DNA of 64,000 nt from an uncultured bacterium (GCA_900319365.1 ONOE01000004.1:1-64000); one strand, 5' to 3'; positions 54,666 to 63,836 are shown, counted from the first letter of the stretch. Notes: generated by a model from the letters alone, not told the origin. Translations and numbers: made by a program.

Positions 54666-55666
54666 CAGTTCAATTCCTGCAGCGATTTTATTGTACGTTC
54701 AAACATTTCGGGTAAATCGATTTTTGCGCTCCATCCGAGTTTTTCAAGCTTTTGAGTATTTAAACAAATTTTAACCGTCGGATTGTAGCCTCGATTTTTG
54801 TTATCAATTTCATAAACAACTTTTGTACTGTCATTTTCAAGCAAATGCGCCATATCAGCAATTGAAATATATGTATTTTTATTGGCAACGTTATATGCGT
54901 TGTTATTTTCACCTTTTGTTAAAACCGTCAAAATCCCGCAAACAGCATCAGAGGTATAACAATAATTACGCTTAGTTTCACCTTTTGTGTGCAAAATAAT
55001 ATTTTCTTTATTTATAACGCTTTTTGCAAATTGCGCAAAAACTCTTGTATCATTTTTTAAAACCCCTGCTCCGAAAGTTTGAGAAAGTCTTGCAATTTTC
55101 ACGGGGATTTTATATTCCGTACCATAAGAAATGCACATTGTTTCGACAACTTTTTTACTTTCCGAATAACTTGAGCGGGGATTTAAAATATCAATATATC
55201 CGTAATCATTTTCTTTGACATCTTCTTTATCCTGAGCACCGTAAACTTCAAGTGATGAAAGATAAACCATGCCTGAGATTTTTTGATTTTTCGCAAATTC
55301 CAAAACGTTTTTTGTGCCGTTTATTGCGGTTTGAATTGTTTCAACGGGTTTATTTATAAAATCGCCCGAAGAAGTAACACTAGCCGTATGGATTATATAA
55401 TCAACCTTTTCTTTTGCACTAATCGGAGAATTAATATCCTGCACAATAAATTTTAAATTTTTATTTTCTCCAAAAATTTGCTCGGATTTTTGCCTGTTTC
55501 TTACAAGCGCAAGAACTTTTATATTATAAGGAGCATTTAGGAAACACTTTGTACAGAGTTTTCCTATCAAACCCGTTGCGCCCGTAATCAAAACACTTTT
55601 ATTATCAAAAACCGAAAAATCAAATTCTTCTATTACACTTTTGATATCTTCATCAAGTACCGTCAT
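54665..55666 (-). CDS. NAD-dependent epimerase/dehydratase (extended SDR)
   Basis: Rossmann-fold nucleotide-sugar enzyme. NAD-binding motif is VLITGATGLIG near 25-35; the catalytic pair appears as SSYSESKKVVE (Tyr-x3-Lys, about 170-180). The length of 333 residues fits epimerases or dehydratases acting on NDP-sugars or polyols. It directly follows the cytidylyltransferase gene, as in CDP-activated sugar or polyol pathways, so a CDP-linked substrate is plausible. Confidence 0.85.
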   Translation of the reverse strand: MTVLDEDIKSVIEEFDFSVFDNKSVLITGATGLIGKLCTKCFLNAPYNIKVLALVRNRQKSEQIFGENKNLKFIVQDINSPISAKEKVDYIIHTASVTSSGDFINKPVETIQTAINGTKNVLEFAKNQKISGMVYLSSLEVYGAQDKEDVKENDYGYIDILNPRSSYSESKKVVETMCISYGTEYKIPVKIARLSQTFGAGVLKNDTRVFAQFAKSVINKENIILHTKGETKRNYCYTSDAVCGILTVLTKGENNNAYNVANKNTYISIADMAHLLENDSTKVVYEIDNKNRGYNPTVKICLNTQKLEKLGWSAKIDLPEMFERTIKSLQELN

Positions 55667-55669
55667 TTT

Positions 55670-56413
55670 CTATTCCTTTGAATCAATTCCGAGAGCTTCC
55701 AAATCTTCTCTGAATCTTATTAAAGCCCTTAAAATATACAAATCTTCAATCGTTGTAATTTTAATATTACCCTGATTGCCGTTTACCATATATGTTTGTT
55801 TATGCAAGCTCTTAAACAATGTGCATGAATCCACGATATTTTCATATTTGGGATTAGTTTTGCGAGTTTTTTCATGAGCTTTTACGATTTCGCAGAGCTT
55901 GAAAGTCTGAGGCGCCTGCGCTTTGTAGGTATTTTTTCTATAGGGAACCTGTTTGGGGTTAATACCGTTTTCGCTAATTAAAATTGTTTCATAGCAAGGA
56001 GTTGCCGTAACCGCATTGCCATGTTCTTTTGCGCATTTGATATTTGCATCAATGACTTCAGGTGCAACATTAGGTCTGACACCGTCATGAATCAACACAA
56101 GCGAATCATCGGGGTTCTGGCTTTGCGCCAGTTTTAAAGCGTTATAAATGGAATCCTGTCCCGTTGCACCGCCTGCAACAATACCCGCTGTTTTTGTAAT
56201 GTAATAATGCTGAACAAGTTCCTGCATATAATCATAATAGTCGGGATGGATTGCAATATAAATTTTATCAATCAGCGGATGCTGTTGAAAAATATCAAGA
56301 GTATGGACAATAATAGGCTTATTGTGGATTTTTAAAAATTGTTTAGGCAGGGAATCTTGGCCGCTTTTGAGTCTTTGACCCGTCCCACCTGCAAAAATTA
56401 TAGCTATATTCAT
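55670..56413 (-). CDS. TarI/IspD-family cytidylyltransferase
   Basis: Makes a CDP-linked polyol phosphate. Nucleotide motif AGGTGQRL at 8-15 is followed by LPKQFLKIHNKPIIVHTLDI, which is closer to ribitol-5-phosphate cytidylyltransferase (TarI) than to typical IspD. VLIHDGVRPNV and VTATPCYETI follow. The length of 247 residues suits both. Neighbours (SDR enzyme, CDP-glycerol-type transferase, LicD) also point to surface-polymer synthesis. It could nonetheless serve as IspD in isoprenoid synthesis if no other copy exists. Confidence 0.82.
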   Translation of the reverse strand: MNIAIIFAGGTGQRLKSGQDSLPKQFLKIHNKPIIVHTLDIFQQHPLIDKIYIAIHPDYYDYMQELVQHYYITKTAGIVAGGATGQDSIYNALKLAQSQNPDDSLVLIHDGVRPNVAPEVIDANIKCAKEHGNAVTATPCYETILISENGINPKQVPYRKNTYKAQAPQTFKLCEIVKAHEKTRKTNPKYENIVDSCTLFKSLHKQTYMVNGNQGNIKITTIEDLYILRALIRFREDLEALGIDSKE

Positions 56414-56453
56414 TTTTTATACCTCTATATTGTAATTTATTAACTCTCAGACA

Positions 56454-56577
56454 GATACTAGGATACTGAGACACTAAGGCTCTAAGAATTTTTGGTGCTT
56501 ACACACATTTTAGAATATTCAAATTTGCCCGTAGTGCTAAAGTTCTTAGTATCTTAGTGCCCTAGTGCCTTAGTATC
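56454..56577. repeat. Inverted octamer-array element with conserved core, copy 2
   Basis: The right array, read on the minus strand (56577 to about 56531), is a run of 8-bp units such as ACTAAGGC and ACTAAGAT. The left array (56454-56488) holds units such as GATACTAG and GACACTAA in inverted sense. The core (minus strand, 56515-56495) matches the core at 34602-34622 at 19 of 21 positions. The right array overlaps the 3' end of the glycerophosphotransferase gene and encodes its last seven residues and stop codon. Confidence 0.7.
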
Positions 56578-57825
56578 TTTTTGCATAATTTCCTCTACTA
56601 AATCTGCCGTTCTTTGCGCCGCATGCCCATCTTCTATGCAGCCCTTATTTTTTATAAATTCTGCGGTTTCTTTATTATACTTGTCAATATCAAAATTTTC
56701 TATATTTTTTATCAATGTATCATTATCCGATGCAATGGGGAAAGGAGTGTCCTCCAGCGGATAATAAAATCCACGATCGGTATTAAATTTTTCAATATCA
56801 GTCGCAAAAATAAATCCGGGTTTATATGAAAGCATAAAATCAAATATACAGCTTGAATAATCCGTTATTGCGCAATTTGCGGCTGCAAGCAGCTCTTGGA
56901 TATCAGGATAAAAAGTTCCGTCAATAATATGCGGATTATTTTCCGGGATAATATCAGAATCAAACTTCTTTGCTCTGGGGTGAAGTCTTGTAATACAAAC
57001 CCATTTCCCGCCGATTTTATCTTCAAGAGTTTTTAAAATCCTGTCATAATCAAGCTTGTAGCATTCAATGTCATTGTCATCTCTAAATGACGGCACATAC
57101 AATAAAATTTTTTTATCTTCATCTATATCATAATATTTTTTAACTTTGTCCGTTACGGCTTTTGTATCTTTGAAGAAAATATCGTTTCTGGGGTGTCCGA
57201 ATTGCTTTATTTCGTTATTAAACCAAAGAGCATGACGGAAAATTTTGTTTTCAAATTCGCTGTTTGTTAAAAGATAATCCCACATTGAAGAATCAAACTT
57301 TGCCCGTTCTACCCATTCTTGTTTAAATTCATTTGTGAACGCATCGACATCGGCATCAAGCCTTTTTATCCCGAGAGATCCGTGCCATGTTTGAATAAAA
57401 TACTGCCCCTCTTTTTTTCTTAAACCTTTTTTTATGAAATAATTCTTCCTTTGATTATCAATCCATAATTTTGCGCTTGCCAGTTCTTTCAATCCCTGCT
57501 TTGTACCGTAACCGACCAAACGAACCTGCGGAGGGAAAACGTTAAGTTCCTGCGCATTTTTTACACTTTTTACAAGCCATACGATATCGTAATTTTTGTT
57601 ACGTTTTAACAGTTCTTCAACTACATATTTCGGGTTGCAGCCATAACTTCCGCCGTTGAAATTATCTACTACAATTTTATTTTCATCAATCGGCAATTGT
57701 GCACAGAATTTTCTGTAATAACCGGATCTGTCAATTCTTATGGGGATACCAAGGAACATAATCAATTTATCCGTTCCCGAATTGGTCAAAGAAAACAAAT
57801 ATTCCCATGGACGAAGTTTAGGCAT
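56554..57825 (-). CDS. CDP-glycerol glycerophosphotransferase-family protein
   Basis: TagB/TagF-like transferase that adds polyol phosphate from a CDP donor to a surface glycan or lipid. Motifs: FIQTWHGSLGIKRL with the conserved His, GHPRNDIF, ITRLHPR, and ITDYSSCIFDF near the C-terminus. The start is placed at 57825 because GGAGGA lies five bases upstream, giving 423 residues; an ATG at 57840 adds five. The last residues (DTKALGH and stop) are encoded by an intergenic octamer-repeat element, so the natural C-terminus was probably altered. Confidence 0.88.
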   Translation of the reverse strand: MPKLRPWEYLFSLTNSGTDKLIMFLGIPIRIDRSGYYRKFCAQLPIDENKIVVDNFNGGSYGCNPKYVVEELLKRNKNYDIVWLVKSVKNAQELNVFPPQVRLVGYGTKQGLKELASAKLWIDNQRKNYFIKKGLRKKEGQYFIQTWHGSLGIKRLDADVDAFTNEFKQEWVERAKFDSSMWDYLLTNSEFENKIFRHALWFNNEIKQFGHPRNDIFFKDTKAVTDKVKKYYDIDEDKKILLYVPSFRDDNDIECYKLDYDRILKTLEDKIGGKWVCITRLHPRAKKFDSDIIPENNPHIIDGTFYPDIQELLAAANCAITDYSSCIFDFMLSYKPGFIFATDIEKFNTDRGFYYPLEDTPFPIASDNDTLIKNIENFDIDKYNKETAEFIKNKGCIEDGHAAQRTADLVEEIMQKDTKALGH

Positions 57826-57946
57826 TTTCGTCCTCCGCATACAAAAAACTCATTTTACTTTTAATATTTTTCATAATCCCTCTTGTGAGATAATTTTATC
57901 AAAAAAATAAAACTCCGTCAAAATTTGCCCGAAATCAAATATGCAC

Positions 57947-58903
57947 CTATTTTTGTTTATTAGATATCAATTTGTGAATTTCGGCTTTTTCAGCATCGGT
58001 AAAACTGTTTTCATCCGTATGATGCGGACAGATGCTTTTAGGAAACTTCATATAATCGCCGTAAATATTTCTCAGCATAAAATCAGTATCGGCGGGACAA
58101 TTAAACATTTGTCCCTCAAACTCGATTTTTTTGAGCGGGAATATTTGAGAATAATCGTAAATCCAATTACTCCAGCGATGAGGGAAATCTATCCCCCAAT
58201 GAATTGACGGTTGGATTCTTTCATCTACTTCAATTTTTTCATTAATAACATCAAGTGTAAGGTGTTTGAGTTTCTTTAATAATTTATCCGTATCTTTTAT
58301 CCTGAAAGGATTTAAACTGAGCCACTTTCTTATTCTGCGGATTTTTTTATTTACTCTTTTTTTCTCCTTGCCGAGTAATTTTGTATAATAAAAATCGTGC
58401 GGGAAAATATCAATAAACGCCTGCTTGATTTTTTTGTGATGAATTTTCAAAATGCAAGTTGCGGGGGCATTTTCATCTCTCCACAATTCGCAGTACAAAT
58501 CAGGGTTAGTTGTGCAAGCATTGAAAGTTACTTTTACCTTTTCATAATCTTCTCTAATCATATCCACATCTACATCATCATCCCACGGAATAAATCCTTT
58601 GTGTCTTTTTGCACCGAGCAAAGTTCCGCCGCTCAACCAGTAGCGAAGATTATGATTTGTACAAATTCTGTCAAACTCTTTTAAAATTTCAAGCAATGCA
58701 AGTTGATAATCTCTCAAAAAGCCCGTTGCGGGAGGAATTTGAGTGATATCTTTGTATTTTTTGTAATTTATTTTTATTCTTTTTTTATTACCGGGCTTTA
58801 ATATACGAAAGCGTATACCGCAAAGCCTGATTAACTTATGGCTTGCATCGGCATTAGTAACCGAAAATATATTTTTCAATATACTTTTAATTATATTACT
58901 CAT
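57947..58903 (-). CDS. LicD-family phosphotransferase
   Basis: Nucleotidyltransferase-fold protein that attaches phosphocholine or another phosphorylated group to surface glycans. The defining block LSGGTLLGAKRHKGFIPWDD followed by DVDVDM lies near 88-114, with the metal-binding Asp residues intact. Its 318 residues are typical. The gene follows the second GH13-like gene with a one-base overlap (TAATG). The choline or polyol donor is not encoded in view. Confidence 0.9.
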   Translation of the reverse strand: MSNIIKSILKNIFSVTNADASHKLIRLCGIRFRILKPGNKKRIKINYKKYKDITQIPPATGFLRDYQLALLEILKEFDRICTNHNLRYWLSGGTLLGAKRHKGFIPWDDDVDVDMIREDYEKVKVTFNACTTNPDLYCELWRDENAPATCILKIHHKKIKQAFIDIFPHDFYYTKLLGKEKKRVNKKIRRIRKWLSLNPFRIKDTDKLLKKLKHLTLDVINEKIEVDERIQPSIHWGIDFPHRWSNWIYDYSQIFPLKKIEFEGQMFNCPADTDFMLRNIYGDYMKFPKSICPHHTDENSFTDAEKAEIHKLISNKQK

Positions 58904-61191
58904 TATTTTCTTTCAAGTTCAAATATTCTAAATTCTCCGGGTTCAAGTTTCTCGAAATGAATAGTTTCCGAATTTTCAAATTCCTGTTTTTCGTAATCTT
59001 TTTCATTCAAAACATATTCATATTTCAAATCATAATCGCCGGGAATAAATATATCTTTGTCAAATATCGCATAATTTTGGGTAAATTCTTTGTATTCGAC
59101 TCCGTCAGGCGACATCTTCAAAACTTTTTCAGTCGGATATTTGTAGTTTGAAACAATAAGATAAGCCGTATTTAAAGGTTCTCTTGTAATTAACCATGCA
59201 CAGTATCCGTCCTCATCTTCAAGGATAATTTGAGATTCACCGCCTGAAATTATCGCATTATTTTTAACTAATCTGTCTATGCCGTCAAATTTTCTGTAGA
59301 AATCCTCATCATCATTACGGCTCATTGCGACTTCTTCACCTATGGTATGTTCAAGTCCGCCCCGGGTAAAACTTTCATCGCCGTCTGCATACATAACGGG
59401 ACGCTGTGCATATTTTCCTCCGGGAAGCAATTTATATTTTGCCCATTTGTATAATGCGCCCGTTTCGCCCAATTGTGCGGGATACTGATCTATTACGTGA
59501 AATTCTCCGTCCTGATTGTTATAAGTTTTCAAAATAGAAAGCATACTGCCGTTTTTGAATTTTGTATTATAGTTTGCCAAATTCTGGTTATCTTCAACAA
59601 TTTTTTCGGGAGTTTTGTCAAACTGAGAAATAATATCATTTCCCCACAAAACATCAAACTTCATATCTTCGTGATATTCTTTCAAATAATTATCCCACAG
59701 CATATATTCTGCTAAAGTTGCAAAATACGGGATTTTTTTCTTCATTGTGGTATTTATTTTATTTAAAACATATCTCGGAGCCCTGTAGCTGATGGGTCTG
59801 CCGTTTTGCTCTGACACCTCATCTACGATATGATCGACGTGATCAACCCTGAAGCCGTCAAAATTGAAATCATTTTGAAGCGTTTCAAGACTTTTTATAA
59901 ACAAATCTATGACGTTTTCGTTATATTTGCCGTTTTCTAAATTTACAAAATAATACGGAGTCTGGCAATCAAGATTTGCAAGAGGGGTAACATCTTCTCC
60001 CTTAAAATCAAAATGTTTAAATAACGGGTATCCGCCGCATTCGCTCATTCCGTCAAATACGGGAACACCTGCGCTGCACCATGCACCGCCCGGAGCAGGC
60101 CACAAACCTTGTTCGATAAGCAATTTTATGGCATCTATCTGCTTGGTAATATCCTTTTCTTCCGGCTTCTTTTTGTTTTTAAATCCGTGAACCTTAGCAA
60201 CCAAATCTCTTACTCTTTTATGGATTGAAGATTGATTATTTTTTTCAAGCATAGTATTAGAAAATTTCTTTTTATGTTCAATCATTACGGATTCGAATTT
60301 ATCATAAAGGTCTTGATATGCAGGACTTAATTCTCCATGATTACCTTTTATTCTTTGAACATAAACCTCTTTGATAATTTTGATATCATCTTCATCGTTA
60401 TCTTTAGACAACAATTCCGCTGTTTCGTTGACTTTTTCCTCAAGTTGTTTTTGAAGTTTTACAACATCATACCACCTTGCAACGTTAGGGTTTGCAAGTA
60501 CAAATTTTGAAAATCTGCCCGTTTGAGGCAAAACATCATAAATAACGGGATGCCCTGCAAGCTGAGCCATTTCAATAAATGTTTGCAGCTGTTGTTTTAC
60601 ATTCATACCCGTAATTTCTTCAATATATTCATCATTTAAAGCTTCGCTTACCTCATTACTTTTAGGTAAATAAGCGCACCCGAATTCTCTGGGGTGGAAA
60701 GGAATCAAATATATTGTCGTAGCGTAAATATTATTTTCCAAATTGCCGCTCGGCAGGATTAATAACTGTTTCAACCAATCAAAGAATTTCCCCGGTTCAT
60801 CGGATTTGTTTCCGTTGCCTAGAGCTGCAAGGTTGATTAATTTAATGTCATGCCCTTCTTTTTTTATCCAATCGGAATTTTTTTGATGGTTTCTTGCAAG
60901 AACACTTATTTGATTATTTTTAAACGAAAATTTTCCGTCTTTAAAAATTCCGTTTTGAATCCATTTTTGTTCAAGAGCATAAAGAACTTCTTCGTTAGTC
61001 AATTCTTCCTGCGCATGCGCAAAAGAATATGTCAGATATCCGTATTTTTGAATATGCATTTCAAGATATTTTTTCCTTATTTCAGGAATAACATCAGGCG
61101 GATAAGCTTTTTTCAGAATTTCGTAAATTCTGTTCAATTCCTTGTCTGATGCAGTTTCTTTTTCTTTTTTTGCGAATAAAAAATCTAACAT
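58903..61191 (-). CDS. Large GH13-superfamily protein
   Basis: Alpha-amylase superfamily protein, 762 residues, no signal peptide. Region I is HPVIYDVLPQTG (about 214-225), nucleophile Asp450 lies in FDGFRVDHVDH, and acid/base Glu495 in ATLAEYMLWDN. A 130-residue insert (about 240-370), rich in charged residues, separates region I from the rest of the barrel, and a beta-sandwich domain ends the chain (FEKLEPGEFRIFELERK). It heads the minus-strand envelope cluster, coupled to licD. The substrate is unknown. Confidence 0.82.
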   Translation of the reverse strand: MLDFLFAKKEKETASDKELNRIYEILKKAYPPDVIPEIRKKYLEMHIQKYGYLTYSFAHAQEELTNEEVLYALEQKWIQNGIFKDGKFSFKNNQISVLARNHQKNSDWIKKEGHDIKLINLAALGNGNKSDEPGKFFDWLKQLLILPSGNLENNIYATTIYLIPFHPREFGCAYLPKSNEVSEALNDEYIEEITGMNVKQQLQTFIEMAQLAGHPVIYDVLPQTGRFSKFVLANPNVARWYDVVKLQKQLEEKVNETAELLSKDNDEDDIKIIKEVYVQRIKGNHGELSPAYQDLYDKFESVMIEHKKKFSNTMLEKNNQSSIHKRVRDLVAKVHGFKNKKKPEEKDITKQIDAIKLLIEQGLWPAPGGAWCSAGVPVFDGMSECGGYPLFKHFDFKGEDVTPLANLDCQTPYYFVNLENGKYNENVIDLFIKSLETLQNDFNFDGFRVDHVDHIVDEVSEQNGRPISYRAPRYVLNKINTTMKKKIPYFATLAEYMLWDNYLKEYHEDMKFDVLWGNDIISQFDKTPEKIVEDNQNLANYNTKFKNGSMLSILKTYNNQDGEFHVIDQYPAQLGETGALYKWAKYKLLPGGKYAQRPVMYADGDESFTRGGLEHTIGEEVAMSRNDDEDFYRKFDGIDRLVKNNAIISGGESQIILEDEDGYCAWLITREPLNTAYLIVSNYKYPTEKVLKMSPDGVEYKEFTQNYAIFDKDIFIPGDYDLKYEYVLNEKDYEKQEFENSETIHFEKLEPGEFRIFELERK

Positions 61192-61340
61192 ATTAATCTC
61201 CCTTTAAACATATAAGAATTATATCATAACAATATAATCGGAAGCACTTATAATTTCCGAACCAAATAACTTGTTACAAAAATTATCATTTTAAAAGCCT
61301 TTTCATATATTTATATGACGAAAAATCATACAAATGCACA

Positions 61341-61346
61341 TATAAT
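61341..61346 (+). promoter_or_regulatory. -10 box of a leaderless-type promoter
   Basis: A perfect TATAAT ends six bases before the ATG at 61353, and there is no Shine-Dalgarno sequence between. Confidence 0.5.
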
Positions 61347-61352
61347 TTACTT

Positions 61353-62060
61353 ATGAATATCATAAAAAAAATCAGAAGAATACTTTCTTTATATGAAAGA
61401 CAGCGCAGATTAAGAAAAGCCAGAAAAATTTATTCGCAAACAAACGTAAGCGATGACCTTTCAAAAACCATTGTTTCAGACGGTGCTAATGTCGAACTTA
61501 ATTCAAAATCAAAAGAGCTTATAAATAAAGTCAGAACAAACGTTGAAACAATAGTCAATCAGGTTCAATGCGATTCTGAAAAACTTTTAAATTATGTAAA
61601 ACAAAAAAATACACACGTTTACTATATTGCGGGAGCTAAAAATTTGCTCAAATATTTTGGAGAAGAAGAAGGATTTATCCCCGAAAAAGACGGCATAGAA
61701 GGACTTTATCTGTCAGTTTTAACAATGAACGGGGCAAAATTTCACTCTGAAGATATGTTCGTTTTCGGCAAAAATAAGCCGGAAAAATACACCGTTTTAT
61801 ACAATTTTTACAAATGGTTTTCTAAAAAATCAGGATTGAAAGGTTTTGAAGAAAAGACTCAAAATTTACTAAAAAAATATTATAAAAATTCTACAAAATT
61901 AGACACCTCAGGCTTGAACCTTGAACAGATTGTTAACCTGCAGGAGGCAATTTCGAGGGAAAACGAAGCGATAGATTTTTCATTAACTTACGAAAAAGAA
62001 CATGAAGTTTCAAAAAAATTATCCGAAAAAATTTCCAAAGATAACGGTGCAAATATCTAG
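61353..62060 (+). CDS. Hypothetical protein, basic N-terminus and helical
   Basis: No family recognised. The 235-residue protein starts with a strongly basic amphipathic segment (KKIRRILSLYERQRRLRKAR), followed by a mostly helical polar chain. One mixed region (YIAGAKNLLKYFGEEEGFIP) may be a small globular core. No signal peptide or membrane segment. The basic N-terminus could bind nucleic acid or membrane lipids. Probably leaderless and monocistronic. A repeat-containing insert lies just downstream. Confidence 0.68.
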   Translation: MNIIKKIRRILSLYERQRRLRKARKIYSQTNVSDDLSKTIVSDGANVELNSKSKELINKVRTNVETIVNQVQCDSEKLLNYVKQKNTHVYYIAGAKNLLKYFGEEEGFIPEKDGIEGLYLSVLTMNGAKFHSEDMFVFGKNKPEKYTVLYNFYKWFSKKSGLKGFEEKTQNLLKKYYKNSTKLDTSGLNLEQIVNLQEAISRENEAIDFSLTYEKEHEVSKKLSEKISKDNGANI

Positions 62061-62069
62061 AAATTTATC

Positions 62070-62188
62070 AATTTATATAAGCAGGTCGGAATTGCCATCC
62101 CGACAATTAAAATTTTGCGTGCTCGCAAAGACATGATGTGCAAAAATTTGATGTACTTTTGTATATAGTTACTTAATTTATATAAGCA
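62070..62188. mobile_element. Small insert bounded by 14-bp direct repeats
   Basis: AATTTATATAAGCA occurs at 62070-62083 and 62175-62188, the second copy lying in the last codons of the minus-strand gene. The 91 bases between contain a GTCGGAAT to ATCCCGAC palindrome (62085-62104) and a 60-bp repeat (62113-62172) shared with the right end of the insert at 20303-20661. The direct repeats look like a target-site duplication; mechanism unknown. Confidence 0.5.
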
Positions 62189-63039
62189 TCTTGAGTTAAT
62201 TTAATTTCATACATTGTTCCTGACGGTAGCGAAACATTTTTGCCTTTTTGAACCAATCCCGTAACAGGAGAAGTCAAAGTACAAACGGCAGACCCCGCCC
62301 ACCCCGTAACGGTAGGAATGATGGATAAAATTGTTCCTACAGGATTGGACGACATTTTTGATGATATATTTCTGGCTTTTTTATAGAAATTTACGCCCTG
62401 ATTAATTTTCCTGTCAACCCCTGCAAGATATTGCCTTTGCCCTTTGATATTATTGAAAAATACAAGTTTTGAATTTGCCTTTATAATTTTACCCTCAACA
62501 GGAATTGTTTTCCCGTTTAAAGTCATACTTTTTACGGTAATTTCAAGCAGCGCACCGTTACCCGTAATTTGAGGAGCTCTTGTTGCGGTAATATATCCTT
62601 TGAAAACAGTTCCTACGGGAATTGTTATATAGGTTTTATAAACGGGTGCAACCGTTGTAAAAGTCAAATAGTTATTAATTTTTGTCCAATTAGAAACCGA
62701 TGCGTTTGACCGAACCTTAAATGTCGTACCTGACGGAATTTTTATCCCGCTATTGCGAACGACTTTTGTCGTAATTTTAGGATTATTTTTTGAAATATTC
62801 GGAGTCGAATTATCAAAAACGGGGGTAGATTTCGGCGCAGTTTTTGAACCCGAAGATGATGATGAAACCGTTTTTGTCTGCACGGGCTGCATCTTGCTCA
62901 TATCTTCATTAAGTTTATTTGAATTGTATTTTTTTTCAATCACAGTATCTACGGAAGTATCCAGATCATAGGAATATGCAATATTTCCGCAAACAAGGGT
63001 TAATATAAAAAATATTATAAAAATTCTGATTTTGCGCAT
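62173..63039 (-). CDS. Secreted protein with repeated P-x-GT beta segments
   Basis: Function unknown. The start is taken at ATG 63039 (288 residues); an in-frame TTG at 63063 is possible. Signal peptide at about 1-20 (ILTLVCGNIAYS). A Ser/Pro/Lys-rich linker (about 50-95) precedes a beta-rich domain with three similar segments: IPSGTTFKV, IPVGTVFKGYI and LPSGTMYEI. Segments of this kind recall the outer beta-barrel of VirB10/TrbI proteins, but the match is weak. The last codons coincide with a direct repeat flanking a small insert. Divergent from the acetyltransferase gene. Confidence 0.72.
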   Translation of the reverse strand: MRKIRIFIIFFILTLVCGNIAYSYDLDTSVDTVIEKKYNSNKLNEDMSKMQPVQTKTVSSSSSGSKTAPKSTPVFDNSTPNISKNNPKITTKVVRNSGIKIPSGTTFKVRSNASVSNWTKINNYLTFTTVAPVYKTYITIPVGTVFKGYITATRAPQITGNGALLEITVKSMTLNGKTIPVEGKIIKANSKLVFFNNIKGQRQYLAGVDRKINQGVNFYKKARNISSKMSSNPVGTILSIIPTVTGWAGSAVCTLTSPVTGLVQKGKNVSLPSGTMYEIKLTQDAYIN

Positions 63040-63116
63040 AATACACAAATTATTGTATAGCAATTTAAGTTAAGGGGCAAGATTAAAAAATAATTTTATA
63101 ATATAATAAAACCATT

Positions 63117-63689
63117 ATGAAAAATATTGATATAGAAAATTTTAGAAAAGTAATGAAGTCAGGCAAACTTATTGAAGGCGAAATGTTACTCGTTTTAAAC
63201 GAACTCAGTCAGCAGGCGCTAAAAATCACAATGGAAATTAATAACAAATATCATACCCCCGAAGAAATTGTAGAGTTGTTTTCAAAACTAACAGCTCAAA
63301 AGATTGACCCCTCATTCAGGCTTTTCCCTCCGTTCCATACCGATTGCGGGAAAAATATTAAAGTCGGCAAAAACGTTTTTATAAATGCATGCTGCAAATT
63401 TCAGGATCAGGGCGGAATTACAATAGGCGACGGAGTTTTAATCGGGCATGATGTAACACTTGCAACTTTAAACCACGATGAGCGCCCCGAACACAGGCAA
63501 AATATAATACCGAAACCCATAAAAATCGGAAATAATGTTTGGGTCGGTTCAAACGCAACGATATTGCAGGGAATTACAATTGGCGACGGTGCAATAATCG
63601 GTGCAAATGCGGTTGTTACACATGATGTACCTGAAAATACAATCGTTGCAGGCGTTCCCGCAAAAGTTATAAGAAAAGTTCAATTATAA
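63117..63689 (+). CDS. Hexapeptide-repeat O-acetyltransferase (Maa/LacA-like)
   Basis: Transfers acetyl from acetyl-CoA to a sugar hydroxyl. Left-handed beta-helix repeats run from about 80 to 185 (VGKNVFINACCKFQDQGG, then TIGDGVLIGHDVTLATLNHD with the catalytic His of the NHD motif). The C-terminus NTIVAGVPAKVIRK is typical of maltose and galactoside acetyltransferases. It is 190 residues long. TATAAT lies 9 bases before the ATG without a Shine-Dalgarno sequence. The physiological sugar is unknown. Confidence 0.9.
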   Translation: MKNIDIENFRKVMKSGKLIEGEMLLVLNELSQQALKITMEINNKYHTPEEIVELFSKLTAQKIDPSFRLFPPFHTDCGKNIKVGKNVFINACCKFQDQGGITIGDGVLIGHDVTLATLNHDERPEHRQNIIPKPIKIGNNVWVGSNATILQGITIGDGAIIGANAVVTHDVPENTIVAGVPAKVIRKVQL

Positions 63690-63724
63690 ATTTCGTGTTG
63701 GAATAAAATTTGTACGGTTATAAG

Positions 63725-63796
63725 ATGCTGAAACGAGTTCAGCATGACATAAATCTGTTTAACTTCGAGATTCTTCGGCTAAAGCCTCAGAATGAC
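63725..63796. repeat. Two intergenic palindromes
   Basis: ATGCTGAA pairs with TTCAGCAT at 63725-63745, and a GATTCTTCGGC to GCCTCAGAATGAC unit lies at 63769-63796. The latter is the reverse complement form of the GTCATTCTG to GAAGAATC module at 48299-48326. Confidence 0.65.
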
Positions 63797-63836
63797 GATA
63801 TATTCATAAACCCGCAAGGGGCGAGGGATTTATTTC

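Noticed and set aside
56454-56577. CRISPR array
   Set aside because: Repeats are 8 bp, contiguous and degenerate, with no spacers and no cas genes.
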